DNA from: Alentia gelatinosa | Taxonomy: Eukaryota > Annelida > Polychaeta > Phyllodocida > Polynoidae | Assembly (NCBI GenBank): GCA_950022655.1 | Contig: OX465579.1 | Span: 17,025,088 to 17,089,087 of the forward strand | DNA length: 64,000 nt | Reading direction: 5' to 3' | Part shown: one piece after another, positions 47,667-59,052 of the stretch | Numbering within the stretch: the stretch's first letter is position 1 | Layout: each line of letters starts with the position of its first letter | Program-made: the position numbers and the translations under genes | The notes under the pieces: model-generated | What the model saw: only the letters and a program-made list of their open reading frames with translations | Database searches by the model: none | What the model was told of the DNA's origin: nothing

Positions 47667-48295
47667 TTTTCGAATAGATTAAACTCAGTAATTGCCATAT
47701 AAAAGGGTATAACAATAGGGACTATTTCTTTGCTCTAAAGCACAAATGAGCTATTTTCCCCGTATACCATGGTTTTGAGGCCGTATGCCAGTTATGGTAT
47801 CTGACAGGTTTTATATAATGGGTCATGGTTTACTGAGTCCCCATACATTTTCAATGGGGTCTTTGTATACGATGGGTAATAAATAGGAAGTCAGCCAGAC
47901 GCCCTCCCACGTCACTTCCGGGACCAGGGTGCCACCTGGCGGGCTTCAGCTTCTGGTGCCCTCTCAGAACCTCCGGACGCTCCGGCATCTCCGGTGCCTC
48001 CGGCGGCCCTCCTGACGACTATCACACTATATATATTTATATGATATGTAAGACTCTCAAAGATACACAAGTTTCAGAATATATTTCGTAGCTATGTTCT
48101 GTATGAGTAATTTTATGTAGATGTACAATTCTATTCCACTGCGTACTGATCTGTGATATAAACGCTTCAAATATGAAGAAAAAAATAATGATGATTTAAA
48201 ATAAAAGGGGAACATGCATTTCTCATGCTAAAGTGTAGATGAATATCAGATGAGTGTAGAATGAAGTTAATAACCGATGATCTTTGCCCTTGCAG

Positions 48296-48399
48296 CCCGG
48301 AGTACTCGTTATTTGTGGGGGACCTCTCTGAAGATGTTGACGACTTAATACTTTTCCAAGCCTTTTCCAAGAAGTTCCCATCTTGCCGGGCAGCTAAAG
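48296..48399 (+). CDS. TRNAU1AP: TRNAU1AP exon 5
   Basis: 104 bases encoding [17 protein letters not shown] and then [17 protein letters not shown], the first half of RRM2 with RNP2 LFVGDL. The acceptor is TGCCCTTGCAG and the donor GTAATT, phase 1. Confidence 0.96.
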
Positions 48400-49627
48400 G
48401 TAATTCTACTCACTGTGTCATGCTAAATAGACCCACGTTTTACTAAAACGTTCCCCACGTGATGTTTCATGTGAGACTCTCTTTAGATTAACAAATATAA
48501 ATCGAATGGGTGATATACAAAAAAGAATTACAAAATGTCAAAGTGGTGTAAACAAGTACAACTCACCAGCTGCCCAGTGTTGGTTTGATGGTGGCTTTTA
48601 TTTAACAGCAGTATTTACAATGTATCGGCAGTAAGGTGCCTTTATTACGTCACACATTACGTTAAGGATACGAGGCTGGAACACTCTTACACACAACCGA
48701 TACTACCTTGAAAATGACACTACAGGTCAGAACCAAAACGTTGCTATGCAGCCTCCCAGGAGACATTGTTATCAGAACAATGTAGCATAACAACCACTCT
48801 TCACGACAGTGACATCATGTACCGATCATGATCCCATTTTTGTTTTTCTCCATGTAATTTCATAGTCTGAACGAAGTAAGATATGATCTAGATGTATCAG
48901 CATGCAAACGTGTTATAAGGCCAATGGGTATAGTGGTAGACCGCCTAATTTCTACTAGCGAACTACATTCCAATAAAACCTTTAAAAAACCATCACACTA
49001 TCATGACCCGAATCCCAGCGTTTTTGATGGGTGAAAGGGAAAATAACCAAGCTGATTTTTGGTTATGGACACTGTCACAGTTTGACAGGGGGAGGGGGGG
49101 GGGGGGGGGGTCCAAGGTTTCATCCGAATCGGACTCTTCAGGGATCTTATAGTTAGGCTGTATCAAGGCATATGACATTGTCACATTTAGAAGGCGTTAC
49201 AAATTATGTAGGCTCTAGGCAACTTAATTAAAGTAATAAAAAAAAATTGAAGTCACAAATTACAAAAAGAAATCCAGAAACTTAAGATATGACTACAAAG
49301 CGTTGACATTATTAGATATCCAAACGTGGAATGTCAAAATAAACCTATACATGATAACAGACGAATCCTTCTCCCCACATCCTCTAGATGATGGTCACCC
49401 AGATATCATAAATATTGCATTTTAAAAGGGATGCCAGTTTGCAATGTTTCCATTGAATAAAAAAATAATTCCTCGTATAATACTGATATACCAAATTACC
49501 CAATTCAACCACAGCCCACTATCCCCAACTGTACCTCCCCACTGACCCATGTAAAACCTTGAGCCCTTGATTCCCTGCTTTAACTGTGTAAACTCTGTAT
49601 TGCAATAACAAATATTTCAATCATGGT

Positions 49628-49800
49628 CTTACTATGTCTATGTGGTGTGGGAAATGAAAGAACTCTCACCTCTGTAAATGTGTAGGTGTGAGATTTCTAC
49701 CTAAATTCCTCTCTTGGATTCAGTCATACCCAAAGTAAGTCCAATAGACGTTTGGACGTTTAACTAAACAAACAAACAAACAAACAAACAAACAAACAAA
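49628..49800 (+). mobile_element. 5'-truncated SINE, copy 3, with (CAAA)n tail
   Basis: The body 'cctctgtaaatgtgtagg' and 'cccaaagtaagtccaatagacg' match the SINE at 43820-44098 in reverse. It ends in nine CAAA units (49765-49800). The tRNA-like head is absent. Confidence 0.75.
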
Positions 49801-52520
49801 TCATGGTGCACTGTGTGTTCAGGGGCAGTCCATAAATGACGTTATGCAGCCGGGAGTCGGGTCCAGTCTCAATGACTAACAATGATAAGAGCTGTATGAC
49901 AAAACATGACAAGTGGGGATGGGGTGGGGGAGTCAAAAATGGTCTGAAATAGCATGACATCATTTATGGACAACCCCTCTGACATCATCAATATTTGAGT
50001 AGAGAAACTCCCCTATGGCCAACTCCACAATTGGGCAGTATGCATTCAAGAGTTCATTCTCATAGAGGAAAGAACTGCTTTGTCATCTGAGAGATAAAAC
50101 ACCGGTGAAAGGATTTTTGCAAATGAGTATTGTAACTAGGGTATGAGCTGTCCAGGTTTCGCTTGTAGGGAGCTCTTCAGATTTCGCTAGTGTTTCAAAG
50201 TGATCAGACTTGTCTGAGCGTTATTAAAGTGGTCAATTTAATATGATTTAACAATTTGTTATTAATTACACATCTTTCAAAAAGGAAAGGAATTCAAGTG
50301 ACACTATAGAAAAGTGAAATTTTGAAATTACAGATAAATATGAATATGAAGCATGTAAGCGATCCTTCCACTGGTGAATGAATCTGTGGAGAAGTCGACC
50401 AAAACGCAGTCAGGGTAAACTGTGTAGATACGTACGAACTGGTGAGATATTGGACATGAGTTGACTTCTCACACTTTGTACCAGTGACCTTTCTGTTACG
50501 TTGTCGCCTCGTATCAGCACTATAGGCCAGAGAGGCATATTAGGGACTATGGTGGGATCCGGATTCAAACAGTGTTTCCCTAAAATATCTTATAGATTGG
50601 CTTGTGCTGCATATCTAATTAGTTTTAGTAAGCATTTGTTTGTAAATAACAACTAAAGGAAAAACATTCTCTGAAATTACAATATAAAAATATTTTTCTT
50701 TATTTTCTGGCTACCTTGACAGTGCTTTGACATATGGCAGATATCACAAAAAGGGACTTTTTACTACTTTTCTATTTTGATAACAAAACAGTCCATTTTG
50801 ACTTTTACAACAAAAGTTAAGGTATCAAAACGATTATAAAAGAATTATCTACTTGATTAAACTGGGTTTTGATTTCTATTCATTCTGAGAAAATACATCA
50901 AAAATGAAAACTGATAAATGATGTAAATAAATTAAAAATATATATGACAATAAAGCCCATTATCTCTGGTTTGATATGGTACCTTTTGCAAATCTGTGTC
51001 AATTTTTCAGGGATGCCAGTTTTCCATTTTTTAGTGGAAAATCACTTTTTCATTTAAAAAAAACAAACTAAAAGAAAAACCCCTTAAACTACATAAAATT
51101 CTGCTATTTAAGCTTTATCCATGCAAAGACTGCATTTCACATTGAAACAATTAAGTTACTCAAGTCAGAAGCACTGTAACGGCCTTTGCATCAACCCCCC
51201 CCCCCCCCCCCCCCCCCCAACATACCCCCGGCCACATACAGAGGCAGACTCCGATCTGATTTCCACACTGTGTCGGTCTACAGAACTCCACAGAAACGTG
51301 TATGGAAGACCAAGGCAGCTCAAGGAATCCTAGGCTCTGATTGGTTAGAATTCCCTAACCAATTTTATGGAATGGGATGCCAAATTCAAATATTGTTTGT
51401 GTGTAAAATATGAGTAGAGATTGAAATAGCTATTGGATTAACATAATATATCAAAATAAAGGGTGAAACATGGTCTGTTTTGTGTTTTGAATTTGATTAA
51501 TATATGTTGGTAACCAAGCACATGGTGGAGGTTGTGCATTCCGCCATCTTGGATTAGCAGACAGGCAGTTTCTACAACTTCTGGAATACTCAATTTTGTG
51601 AGTAATTTCGACAATTAACAACTACTTACATAATCAGCAACAAATTTGATAATGGCGTAGGTGTAGAATTCAAGTATTGGTTAGGAATTTGTCACACATT
51701 TATCAAATGAAGTTCTCATCTGTACAACTCCCCTATTATCGCTCATGTCGGAGCCGTTTTTTTGTGCCTGCTGTGACTCATTGTTACACAAACACTCTCT
51801 GAATTTCATACTTACAACCTCAAATATCTCAGCTAGTATTAGGAGTAGAGACATAATTTCGCCAATATTAATGGGATGCACACATAAATTTTGCTCTTTA
51901 ATGTATTTATAAAAATGTGATAAACACCCTACTATTTGTAACCCTAATCTCGGTGCTGCACTTCAGCTTAGAATAGGCGGGGGGGGGGGGGGGGGGGGTG
52001 CTATCCATAAAGTATGTATGCAATGGGGTTGGGGGTAAAACATTTTGGAATTTTGCATATTGTGAGGCGGGGTGGGAATCCTGCCTACATACTTTAAATA
52101 TGGACGCATGTTTGGCGAATACATAAATGATGTATAAACCCTGTATTGCCATTATAAATTTTTCCACTTTTTTTTCTGACCCCAACTGGCATCCCTGATT
52201 TTTACAGTCTAGGTTATAAGAATTCTTATATATCAAGTCAAAAATGATTAGTTTTCAGTCCCTAATATGGTTGCGCGACGTATAGATCAGTCAGGTTGTC
52301 ACTGAGCCTTTATCCTCCCACGCCTGGTTTCGTAACACGTGGTTATCCGCCCATACAGATAGACCAGGTCAGCTTTAATCTAATCACGAAACAAACTCCC
52401 GATCTATATTTGTGCGTGATACATTCTAGTGTGTAATATACAGAAACGTCCTTATTGTTCTCAGTTTATCTACAATCAGGACGTTTGCTTATTATTATAT
52501 ACCTTAAAATAATGTTTAAT

Positions 52521-52901
52521 GCCATTTTAATGACTTACAAAGTTGTAATCACAGTGGGAACGAACATTATGATTACTGCAGCCCTAGCAGCGGGGAGTAT
52601 TTGATAAAAATTCGGACACAGGTATATAATAATATAAACGCATATTTAGAGGTGTTATTGCCACGTCTTGTAGATAAGATAATCATTTATGCAGTTTATT
52701 CTTCGTTTTACGCACACCTTGAACATGTAGACTGTAAAAGCTACTGACATACTTCAGATATGTCAGGGGAGTACTGAACATTTTGAATATTATTATATAC
52801 CTGTGTGCGAATGTCTATAAAATACGTCCCGCTGCTAGGGGTGGAGTAATAATAATGTTCGCGCCCGCCATGACTCCCCATTTCATAAGTCATTAAAATG
52901 G
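52521..52901. mobile_element. Foldback element, ~117-bp arms
   Basis: The arms 52521-52637 and 52785-52901 are inverted copies: 'gccattttaatgactta' pairs with 'taagtcattaaaatgg', 'gaacattatgattactgcag' faces a diverged partner, and 'ggtatataataatat' pairs with 'atattattatatacc'. The 147-bp spacer is unique. Confidence 0.8.
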
Positions 52902-53621
52902 ATTTTTTTTCATCGATTTTAGGAATATAATAATGTATAGCGTCAAACAGTATGAAATCGACGACTGACCTCGAACGAGAACCATTTAGTCCATAGTAAG
53001 AACGTTTCCTAATATCTCTCCATATAAAAATGGATTCGACCGAGTTATAGCTGCATGTAGTATACCCAGAAAACGCCGACAGTTTCCCTGTATTTATTGT
53101 ACATGGATAATAGGTAGAGGCGAAGTCTGGGCAAACCAGTGGTGGTATCATCAATAAGATGATTTCATCCGATAAAAACACGTCAGCTGATGAGACCATT
53201 CGAGGGTCGAAACCATTTATCAGCACTTGAATCCCGAAACATAAGGGCCCAATCCTAGCAGCTAGTTCCCGGAACGCCCACCAGGTGGCTGTCCTACATA
53301 TAGCGCTGTGCTGCTACAATTTGTGATGACACAGATTAACACCAGGGGGCACTCCACTCTTTCCCAGCCTATATTCACACGCACTGGGCGGAGTCCCATT
53401 GGAGCACTCTCTATTTTATTACCCACCCAATACGGAGTCTCCATTCTAAGCCTATGGAGCTTACAGATCGCTACTGAGTAGAATACGGACCTCCGGAATC
53501 TCCTAGGAGCTTTTTGGGCCATCTGACGGGCATTATAGGAACTAATTTATATAAACAATGCACGGCGCTTGGGTTGAATTTCTAATTATTTACAAGATTT
53601 TCTATTCCTAATAATTACTCA

Positions 53622-53790
53622 AAAGGTGAGTAATAAATACAACATTACCATGATTTCGATCTGTGTGGCCATATTCTCTTTGTAGTTGACACTACGCAAT
53701 ACTCCTCGCTATCGCTCAAAGTTTTACTATGTGTCAACTACGAGTAGAATACAGCCACTCAGATCGAAATCATGGTAATATTGTGTATAT
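53622..53790. repeat. Variable-stem hairpin element, copy b
   Basis: The outer stem 'attaccatgatttcgatctg' pairs with 'cagatcgaaatcatggtaat' almost perfectly, with an inner stem 'gtagttgaca' and 'tgtcaactac'. It is bordered by 'gagtaataaatacaa'. Very similar to 46975-47108, it lies next to the (TA)n tract. Confidence 0.8.
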
Positions 53791-53793
53791 CTT

Positions 53794-53798
<5 letters not shown>

Positions 53799-53878
<80 letters not shown>
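53799..53878 (+). repeat. (TA)40 microsatellite
   Basis: 80 bases of alternating T and A. The Tyr-Ile frames in both strands here are artefacts of this tract. Confidence 0.97.
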
Positions 53879-53882
<4 letters not shown>

Positions 53883-54782
53883 TATCGACTGGTTTCAGGT
53901 ACAAGCGGTCGTATGAGCTGAAGAGTTGACGCGTAGTAATATCCGAGCGCATGTGAGGATATTGCGCAGAGGCAACTCCGGAAATAAAACAAAGAAGGAG
54001 CATACTCACAATATCCAAAATGTTTTACCTCCCACTCCCCTAAGTGCGTACATACTCTATGGATGGCTGCTTAGATATTCCCACACAGAAACTTGGTGCT
54101 AAGCGTGAATCCAGGATAAGGGTAAAGAGATTATACTCTGAGTATGACTGATTACTTTGATTCAGTAAAACTGTCACAATGCCTACAATGCCTACAACCC
54201 GTTCACATCATTCGCTACTTCTTATTCTCATCTGTATAGCGCCGAGCCACCACTTACCGTGTTTGTCAATCTCAGTGTGTGTTCTTACTCCACCAGTGGA
54301 AGAACTGCCCTGAGGTTGAAGTGGGGGTGTTTTTCAGTCGTAATAGTATGGTCGGTAATAGTATGGTCGGTACTTGCGAGCGAGCAAGTAATTATTTACG
54401 ATAATGTCCACCCCTCGTTCTAGAAACTTCCTCGTTCCTTGGATGGGTCTCGCATTATACAAGTTAAGTTACGAGTGATAGCAACTACTTAAATTTTGGA
54501 AATTATGCCTGAAGGCATCATAGTGTACTACACCCGGGAATGCCTCCAGGCATCACAACGTACTATGCCCGGGAATGCCTCCAGGCATCATAGCATAGCT
54601 AAAGGGTTAACCATGCAATAGTCAGTTGAAACACAATCTGACTTCACAAATAACAATCTGAATTAAGAATACGAGGCACATACACTTCTTAACACAACCG
54701 GGAAAAAAAAAATCAAAAAAATCTGGGAAAGCTCAATTGCTAAATGAATAAAAAAAATTAAATCCTATTTTCTTGCTTTCAG

Positions 54783-54930
54783 TGGTGCACGACAACGACT
54801 GTCGCAGTCGGGGTTACGGCTTCGTGCGCTTCACGGACGAGTCTGACCAGCAGAAGGCGCTCGTCGAGATGCAGAATTACGTGGGCATCGGCAGTAAGCC
54901 CATCCGGGTGAGCCCGGCCACGCCCAAACG
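54783..54930 (+). CDS. TRNAU1AP: TRNAU1AP exon 6
   Basis: 148 bases encoding VVHDNDCRSRGYGFVRFTDE, with RNP1 GYGFVRF, through SKPIRVSPATPKR at the end of RRM2. Its third positions are far richer in G and C than the surrounding introns. The donor is GTGAGC, phase 2. Confidence 0.96.
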
Positions 54931-55473
54931 GTGAGCCCCACACACACACTAACAGAAATAAAGAGGCATAATGAGTGTCTCTGAAGTACGTCTGTCCCAT
55001 GCCAATCTATGCTGAGGCAACCCCCTGGAGTCCCTCTGAACCCTCCAGACCGTCCGAGGCATCCGGAGTTGCCTCCAGTGTGCTGGCGGCACCCCTCCGT
55101 CCACCCATAGTCCTCTTCCATGGCCAATATGGATGTATTTTCTCTCTGAGGTAGTTATTTCAGCATGAATAGAAATTACTGATAAAGAAACTGATGAGTG
55201 TTTGATGTGTGCCCCCATTCCCCATCGAGTTTGGAGCATGGAGTAATATGAACGAGGCGATAGCCGAATGAATATTCTGAAGCGCGAATTGGGTCTCAGA
55301 CCAAGCACGAATATGTTTCTGATTTTATCTTATCCTGGAAATATTTATCTGTTTATTACCCATTGAGTATGCATTACCTTACACACAAGCCTGTTGTGTA
55401 TGAGTTCCTAATGTTAAGCCTATAGAGAAAAATACCAGGCTAAAATAAAATTCTGGCTTTATGTCCACCGCAG
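54931..55473 (+). other. TRNAU1AP: TRNAU1AP intron 6
   Basis: 543 bases. Proline/leucine-looking frames at 55010-55110 come from CT-rich sequence ('cctggagtccctctgaaccctcc') similar to 47940-48010. No exon seen. Confidence 0.7.
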
Positions 55474-55663
55474 ACCGGCGCACCCAGGGGGACATCCTGG
55501 GATGAACAACTACCAGCCCAACTACTGGCCTGGCTACTACGGCTACGGCGGCATGTGGGGCCCGCCAGGCTACAACAGCGGCAACCAGGGCTACGGCTAC
55601 GGCCCGTACGGTATGTCGGCCTCGTACGGCCAGGACCAGGCGGGAACCTCCATGCAGTCCCCG
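55474..55663 (+). CDS. TRNAU1AP: TRNAU1AP exon 7, Tyr/Gly-rich linker
   Basis: 190 bases, residues 179-242. A Tyr-, Gly-, Asn- and Pro-rich low-complexity linker (NYQPNYWPGYYGYGG and similar) in the place where human SECp43 has its Tyr/Gln-rich region. The donor GTATGT is only 20 bases before a dispersed repeat (55683-56054). Confidence 0.94.
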
Positions 55664-55682
55664 GTATGTGCTCACAGCTCTG

Positions 55683-56054
55683 TACTTTATCCTACCCCTA
55701 ATAAAAAAAGCCATAGGTTTAACATTGACTCAATGTATTTGACATAGCGTTGGATAAAGTGTTATTTATGCACCGAGGTGAATAAAAAAACGAACCAATC
55801 AGGGGCGAGATAACGAAAGTAGATCCGGCAGCATTGATAACTACTAACATGGATTATTACAAATATTCTCTGTATATCGGTGAGATGGGGCAGGATGAAT
55901 ACGAAACCGGACTCGAGTTAGCCTTGTCAATGTTTATACCACTCTGGTCAGGTCTGCTACTCACTAAACTCGGCTAACGCCTCGTGTAATAATACACAAC
56001 CTGTCCATCGTGGCATAAACATTGACAAGGCTAACTCTCGCTCTGTTTCTACTA
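55683..56054 (+). mobile_element. ~370-bp repeat, inverted partner of 37344-37718
   Basis: It begins 'tactttatcctacccctaat' just after exon 7 and ends in the hairpin arms 'gttagccttgtcaatgttta'...'taaacattgacaaggctaac'. It is opposite in orientation to the copy in intron 3. Confidence 0.85.
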
Positions 56055-56068
56055 AATATTTATACCTA

Positions 56069-56223
56069 CAGTAGAACCCAGCATAAGCGGACACCCTGGG
56101 CCAATGTGGCCGCTTACGCAGGGTTAAGATAAACATTTAATAGAGGGATCAGTTCCGAGCAAAGGTGTCTGCTAATGCGGGGTGTTCCCTTACGTGGGGT
56201 GTCCGTTACGCAGGGTTCTGCTG
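56069..56223. mobile_element. Pogo-like MITE, 155 bp, complete
   Basis: It starts CAGTAGAACCCAGCATAAGC and ends with the complement-like 'gcagggttctgctg', with TA immediately outside both ends (56067-56068 and 56224-56225). CAGT-type ends with TA duplication fit the pogo/Tigger branch of Tc1/mariner. It is non-coding. Confidence 0.82.
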
Positions 56224-56957
56224 TATTACAAACTCTGCATAGGAAATGCACATTATTATATACCCATGCAGTATATTTGAAGAAAAACAGCCTAAGAATG
56301 CTTCACTGCTTTTTTGTGGTTATGATATTTCATTGAATTTAAAATTATATATTTTCTATGGACACTGTCCATTAGGTGAATGATAAATGTATAACGCAAA
56401 TGGAATTCCCTACCCATAGATTCCGGAAAAATAGCCCTGTCCATAATGTGGTCAAATTACCATGTACTTCAAAATAAATTTCTTTAATGTTCATTAAATA
56501 TTAATTTTTTAATAATCAGTCATATTGATCTAATCTACCATCAGAAATCACTGTTATAAATCATTCTACATGCTATAAACATGGGGGGAAAAGGTAGAGA
56601 GCCATGCCCATAGGACTTTGAAATATATCACACCATAGTAATACAGAGGGAAAAACATAGAAGAGAAAAGGGAAAAAACAAAGAGAGATGATATGAAATT
56701 ATTAATCATCCATGGTTTTATTGATTTAAATAATCACAAGTAGACATCTAGAATAAGTCATCTTTTGTATTACAAAACTAACCTTCTATTGGTATCTCAT
56801 TCCACAATCGTGCACCTCTCCAGTACAGGTTATTTTGAACCAAACTGTTTTTGATTTAGTCAATTTTAAAAAGTCACTTATCAGTGGTGTGGTGTTGTGG
56901 CGTAATCTGGACCTACATAGACTTTTCATTGCAATCAACTTGATATTACTCATGTAG

Positions 56958-57106
56958 GTGGGTAATAAATGCAATAACAACTGATTATGTGTATGAGTGG
57001 CCATAATCTCCTCATAGTTGACGATGCTGTTGCTCGGATATTACTACACATCAACTACTCTGCAATTACCGCCACTCGTACACAAAACCAGTTCTTATTG
57101 TGTATT
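56958..57106. repeat. Variable-stem hairpin element, copy c
   Basis: The outer stem 'aactg.ttatgtgtatgagtgg' faces 'ccactcgtacacaaaaccagtt', with inner 'tagttgacgatg' and 'catcaacta'. It is bordered by 'gggtaataaatgcaa'. Layout as in copies a, b and d. Confidence 0.7.
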
Positions 57107-57431
57107 CATTTCCGAGATGACAGTATCCCTATTTCAATTTGCGCATTTAACAGAGATGGCAGTTTTCCATTTTTTCCAAGGAAATCCAAAATTGTTTTCA
57201 GTCCACATATTTTGTCCATGTCTTAGGCGATGATAACATTCACTGAGCCTCATTCTCGCAGATAAAACAGTGGTTTGTACCTGAGCTTACCCCTCATTCC
57301 AGCTTGTGACCCAACTGACGTGTTTATCCATGTTTCCTCGGTCTTTCATAGGCAGAAAATTCCATTAGAAAAACATATCCACCATTTTATCTGACATCCC
57401 TGATATTAACAAACACTGTCGTGTGTTACAG

Positions 57432-57492
57432 GGATCTGACCAATACCAGGGCGACCAGACAGACAACATAGAAGAAGATGAAGTATTAGAAG
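57432..57492 (+). CDS. TRNAU1AP: TRNAU1AP exon 8
   Basis: 61 bases encoding GSDQYQGDQTDNIEEDEVLE, an acidic segment before the conserved tail. The acceptor is GTGTGTTACAG and the donor GTAAGA, phase 1. Confidence 0.92.
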
Positions 57493-58154
57493 GTAAGACT
57501 TTAGGGTTTGAGCGGTAATTTATTGTAATACATAGTCTAACCATCGACAGACTGAGAACACCGGTTAAGGGGGCACCTCGCTTAAGGGGACACTTTACAT
57601 GGAGCGGAGGGTGCCCTTCTAAGCGGGGTTTTACTGTATTCTGCACAGTTTATACAGAACGAGGCGCTTATGTCGAATTGCCAATTATAATCAAGTTTGT
57701 AGCATGTACAAACATGGTGACTTTTCTGTAAGGTATTTTTATGTTATATGGCCAGACAGTGTGTATCTACAGTGCTCTTCCAAAGAAAAGTTTTTACTTG
57801 AAAGAAATTTTGGGAGAATTTTGTTAAGGTTTTTGTCAATGAAGTGCACTACACCTCCAGTGACACAAACCGGGCCATTCATAAAGTGTGTATGTAAAAA
57901 ACTTTTAAATTCCCCCAGCCCCTCTCCACTTGTACACAATAGAGTGAAGAAGGGACTTACGCAAAATATTCAGATTTTTACACCCCACTGCGAATGTAGG
58001 CCTACTTTATGGATGGCCCCCAAGCACAAGAAGTAAATATTTATCTGTGCAACAATTCTACAGGAACAGAAATTGTTCACATTCACCTTTGATTTTTCCT
58101 TCTTGCCATCCATAAAAGTGCTAAAATGTTATTCTGACTTTGTTATCTTGACAG
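57493..58154 (+). other. TRNAU1AP: TRNAU1AP intron 8
   Basis: 662 bases. A partial pogo-like hairpin sits at 57548-57636 (ends 'gcggggttttactg' then TA), only about 55 bases after exon 8. The segment 57870-58030 includes a diverged inverted pair around 'cataaagtgtgtatg' and 'aggcctactttatgg'. Confidence 0.7.
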
Positions 58155-58213
58155 ATCCTATGGTGCCACTTGATATCGACAAAGCAAACCGAGAGTTTAT
58201 GGAACAGAGTGAG
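58155..58213 (+). CDS. TRNAU1AP: TRNAU1AP exon 9
   Basis: 59 bases encoding DPMVPLDIDKANREFMEQSE, the SECp43 C-terminal signature (human DPMPQLDVTEANKEFMEQSE, from memory). The acceptor is TTATCTTGACAG and the donor GTAAAC, phase 0. Confidence 0.96.
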
Positions 58214-59052
58214 GTAAACTGATCCCATATCTTCAAACTGTATAATCTATCTACACATACATGAATTGTTCTACTGTGTCTACACAGTTTTTTTCCGCAG
58301 TATAACTTTAGACATTTGTTAGCTCAACTATGTTCTATGCTCAACACATCTTTTTGTTGTTTAAATGTTTGTAAAAGTTATTATTTATATTCCTTTGCTT
58401 ATTCTAGAACTATATTTGAAGAACTCTCATCTTTAAAAACCTATCGACTTTACCCTCGTTATTTGATGAAAAATGTTGATAATATATATAGTGATGTAAC
58501 CAAACATCATTTATCACTCATTTTGCTCGTTACAAATTCCATGCAAATAACATGAGACATCTGCCAACAAGTTGTGTCACCACACATTGATTGCTAGTTC
58601 TGCCATCATCCGTTATGAAATTGTAAGACAGTGGCACTGTAAAGGGCTGGTTCCACCAACACAATGGTATTGCCGTGGTATACCTTGATATATCTTACTG
58701 TGTCGCGATGTATCATACCTCCGTTGTCTCGAAACGTAGCACATGATTTTGTGTCTATTTTGGTGCTACACCACTGCGACACCTCAAGACACATCGCAAC
58801 AAATAGGCACACGATTATTCAAACCTAGTCCAATTTAGCAAGACAACCACCACTTAAGTCAGGGGATAACCACCATTTTCTGCTGTCATAATCTATAAAT
58901 AATCATGAGACGAGGCTAAGACCCTTTTATGCCAAACAACATTTTTAAAAAGATCCTGTGATAACTGGCCCCGCCGTCTGGGGGGCATCCATGACATCCC
59001 ATAACCCAATAGCTATGTGCCCTAAAGGTTTTTGTTGTGTTTTTTTTAATAG
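58214..59052 (+). other. TRNAU1AP: TRNAU1AP intron 9
   Basis: 839 bases. Half of an AAAG/CCACCAA-type MITE is at about 58635-58850 ('aaagggctggttccaccaaca', 'tggtgctacaccactgcga'). No exon was seen. Confidence 0.7.

Larger units (their letters stand above)
46288..48295 (+). other. TRNAU1AP: TRNAU1AP intron 4
   Basis: 2.0 kb. It contains variable-stem hairpins at 46975-47108 and 47509-47666, a palindromic 'ctcctaggagggtacggagctccgtatcc' region at 47205-47290 related to 53400-53520, and the inverted partner (47690-47885) of 34620-34850. Confidence 0.75.
48400..54782 (+). other. TRNAU1AP: TRNAU1AP intron 5
   Basis: 6.4 kb with no exon recognised. Contents: repeat 48680-49200 (relative of 40140-40500), poly-G/C tracts (49094-49110, 51195-51218, 51979-51998), a GATGCCAG repeat (49427-49625), a SINE with CAAA tail (49628-49800), a foldback (52521-52901), hairpin copy b (53622-53790), (TA)40 (53799-53878) and the tandem 'tgcctccaggcatca' motif at 54510-54590. 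The 161-codon minus-strand frame at 52741-53226 lies across the foldback and is not convincing. Confidence 0.78.
55664..57431 (+). other. TRNAU1AP: TRNAU1AP intron 7
   Basis: 1.77 kb that is mostly repeats: the inverted 370-bp element (55683-56054), a complete pogo-like hairpin (56069-56223), hairpin copy c (56958-57106) and a dispersed repeat at 57125-57410 with relatives at 36430-36800 and 42460-42710. Confidence 0.78.

Noticed and set aside
52741..53226. 161-residue minus-strand ORF
   Set aside because: It spans one arm of the foldback at 52521-52901, has no recognisable motif or splice context, and runs through repeat sequence.
53770..54018. ORFs of alternating Ile and Tyr
   Set aside because: They are translations of the (TA)n microsatellite.
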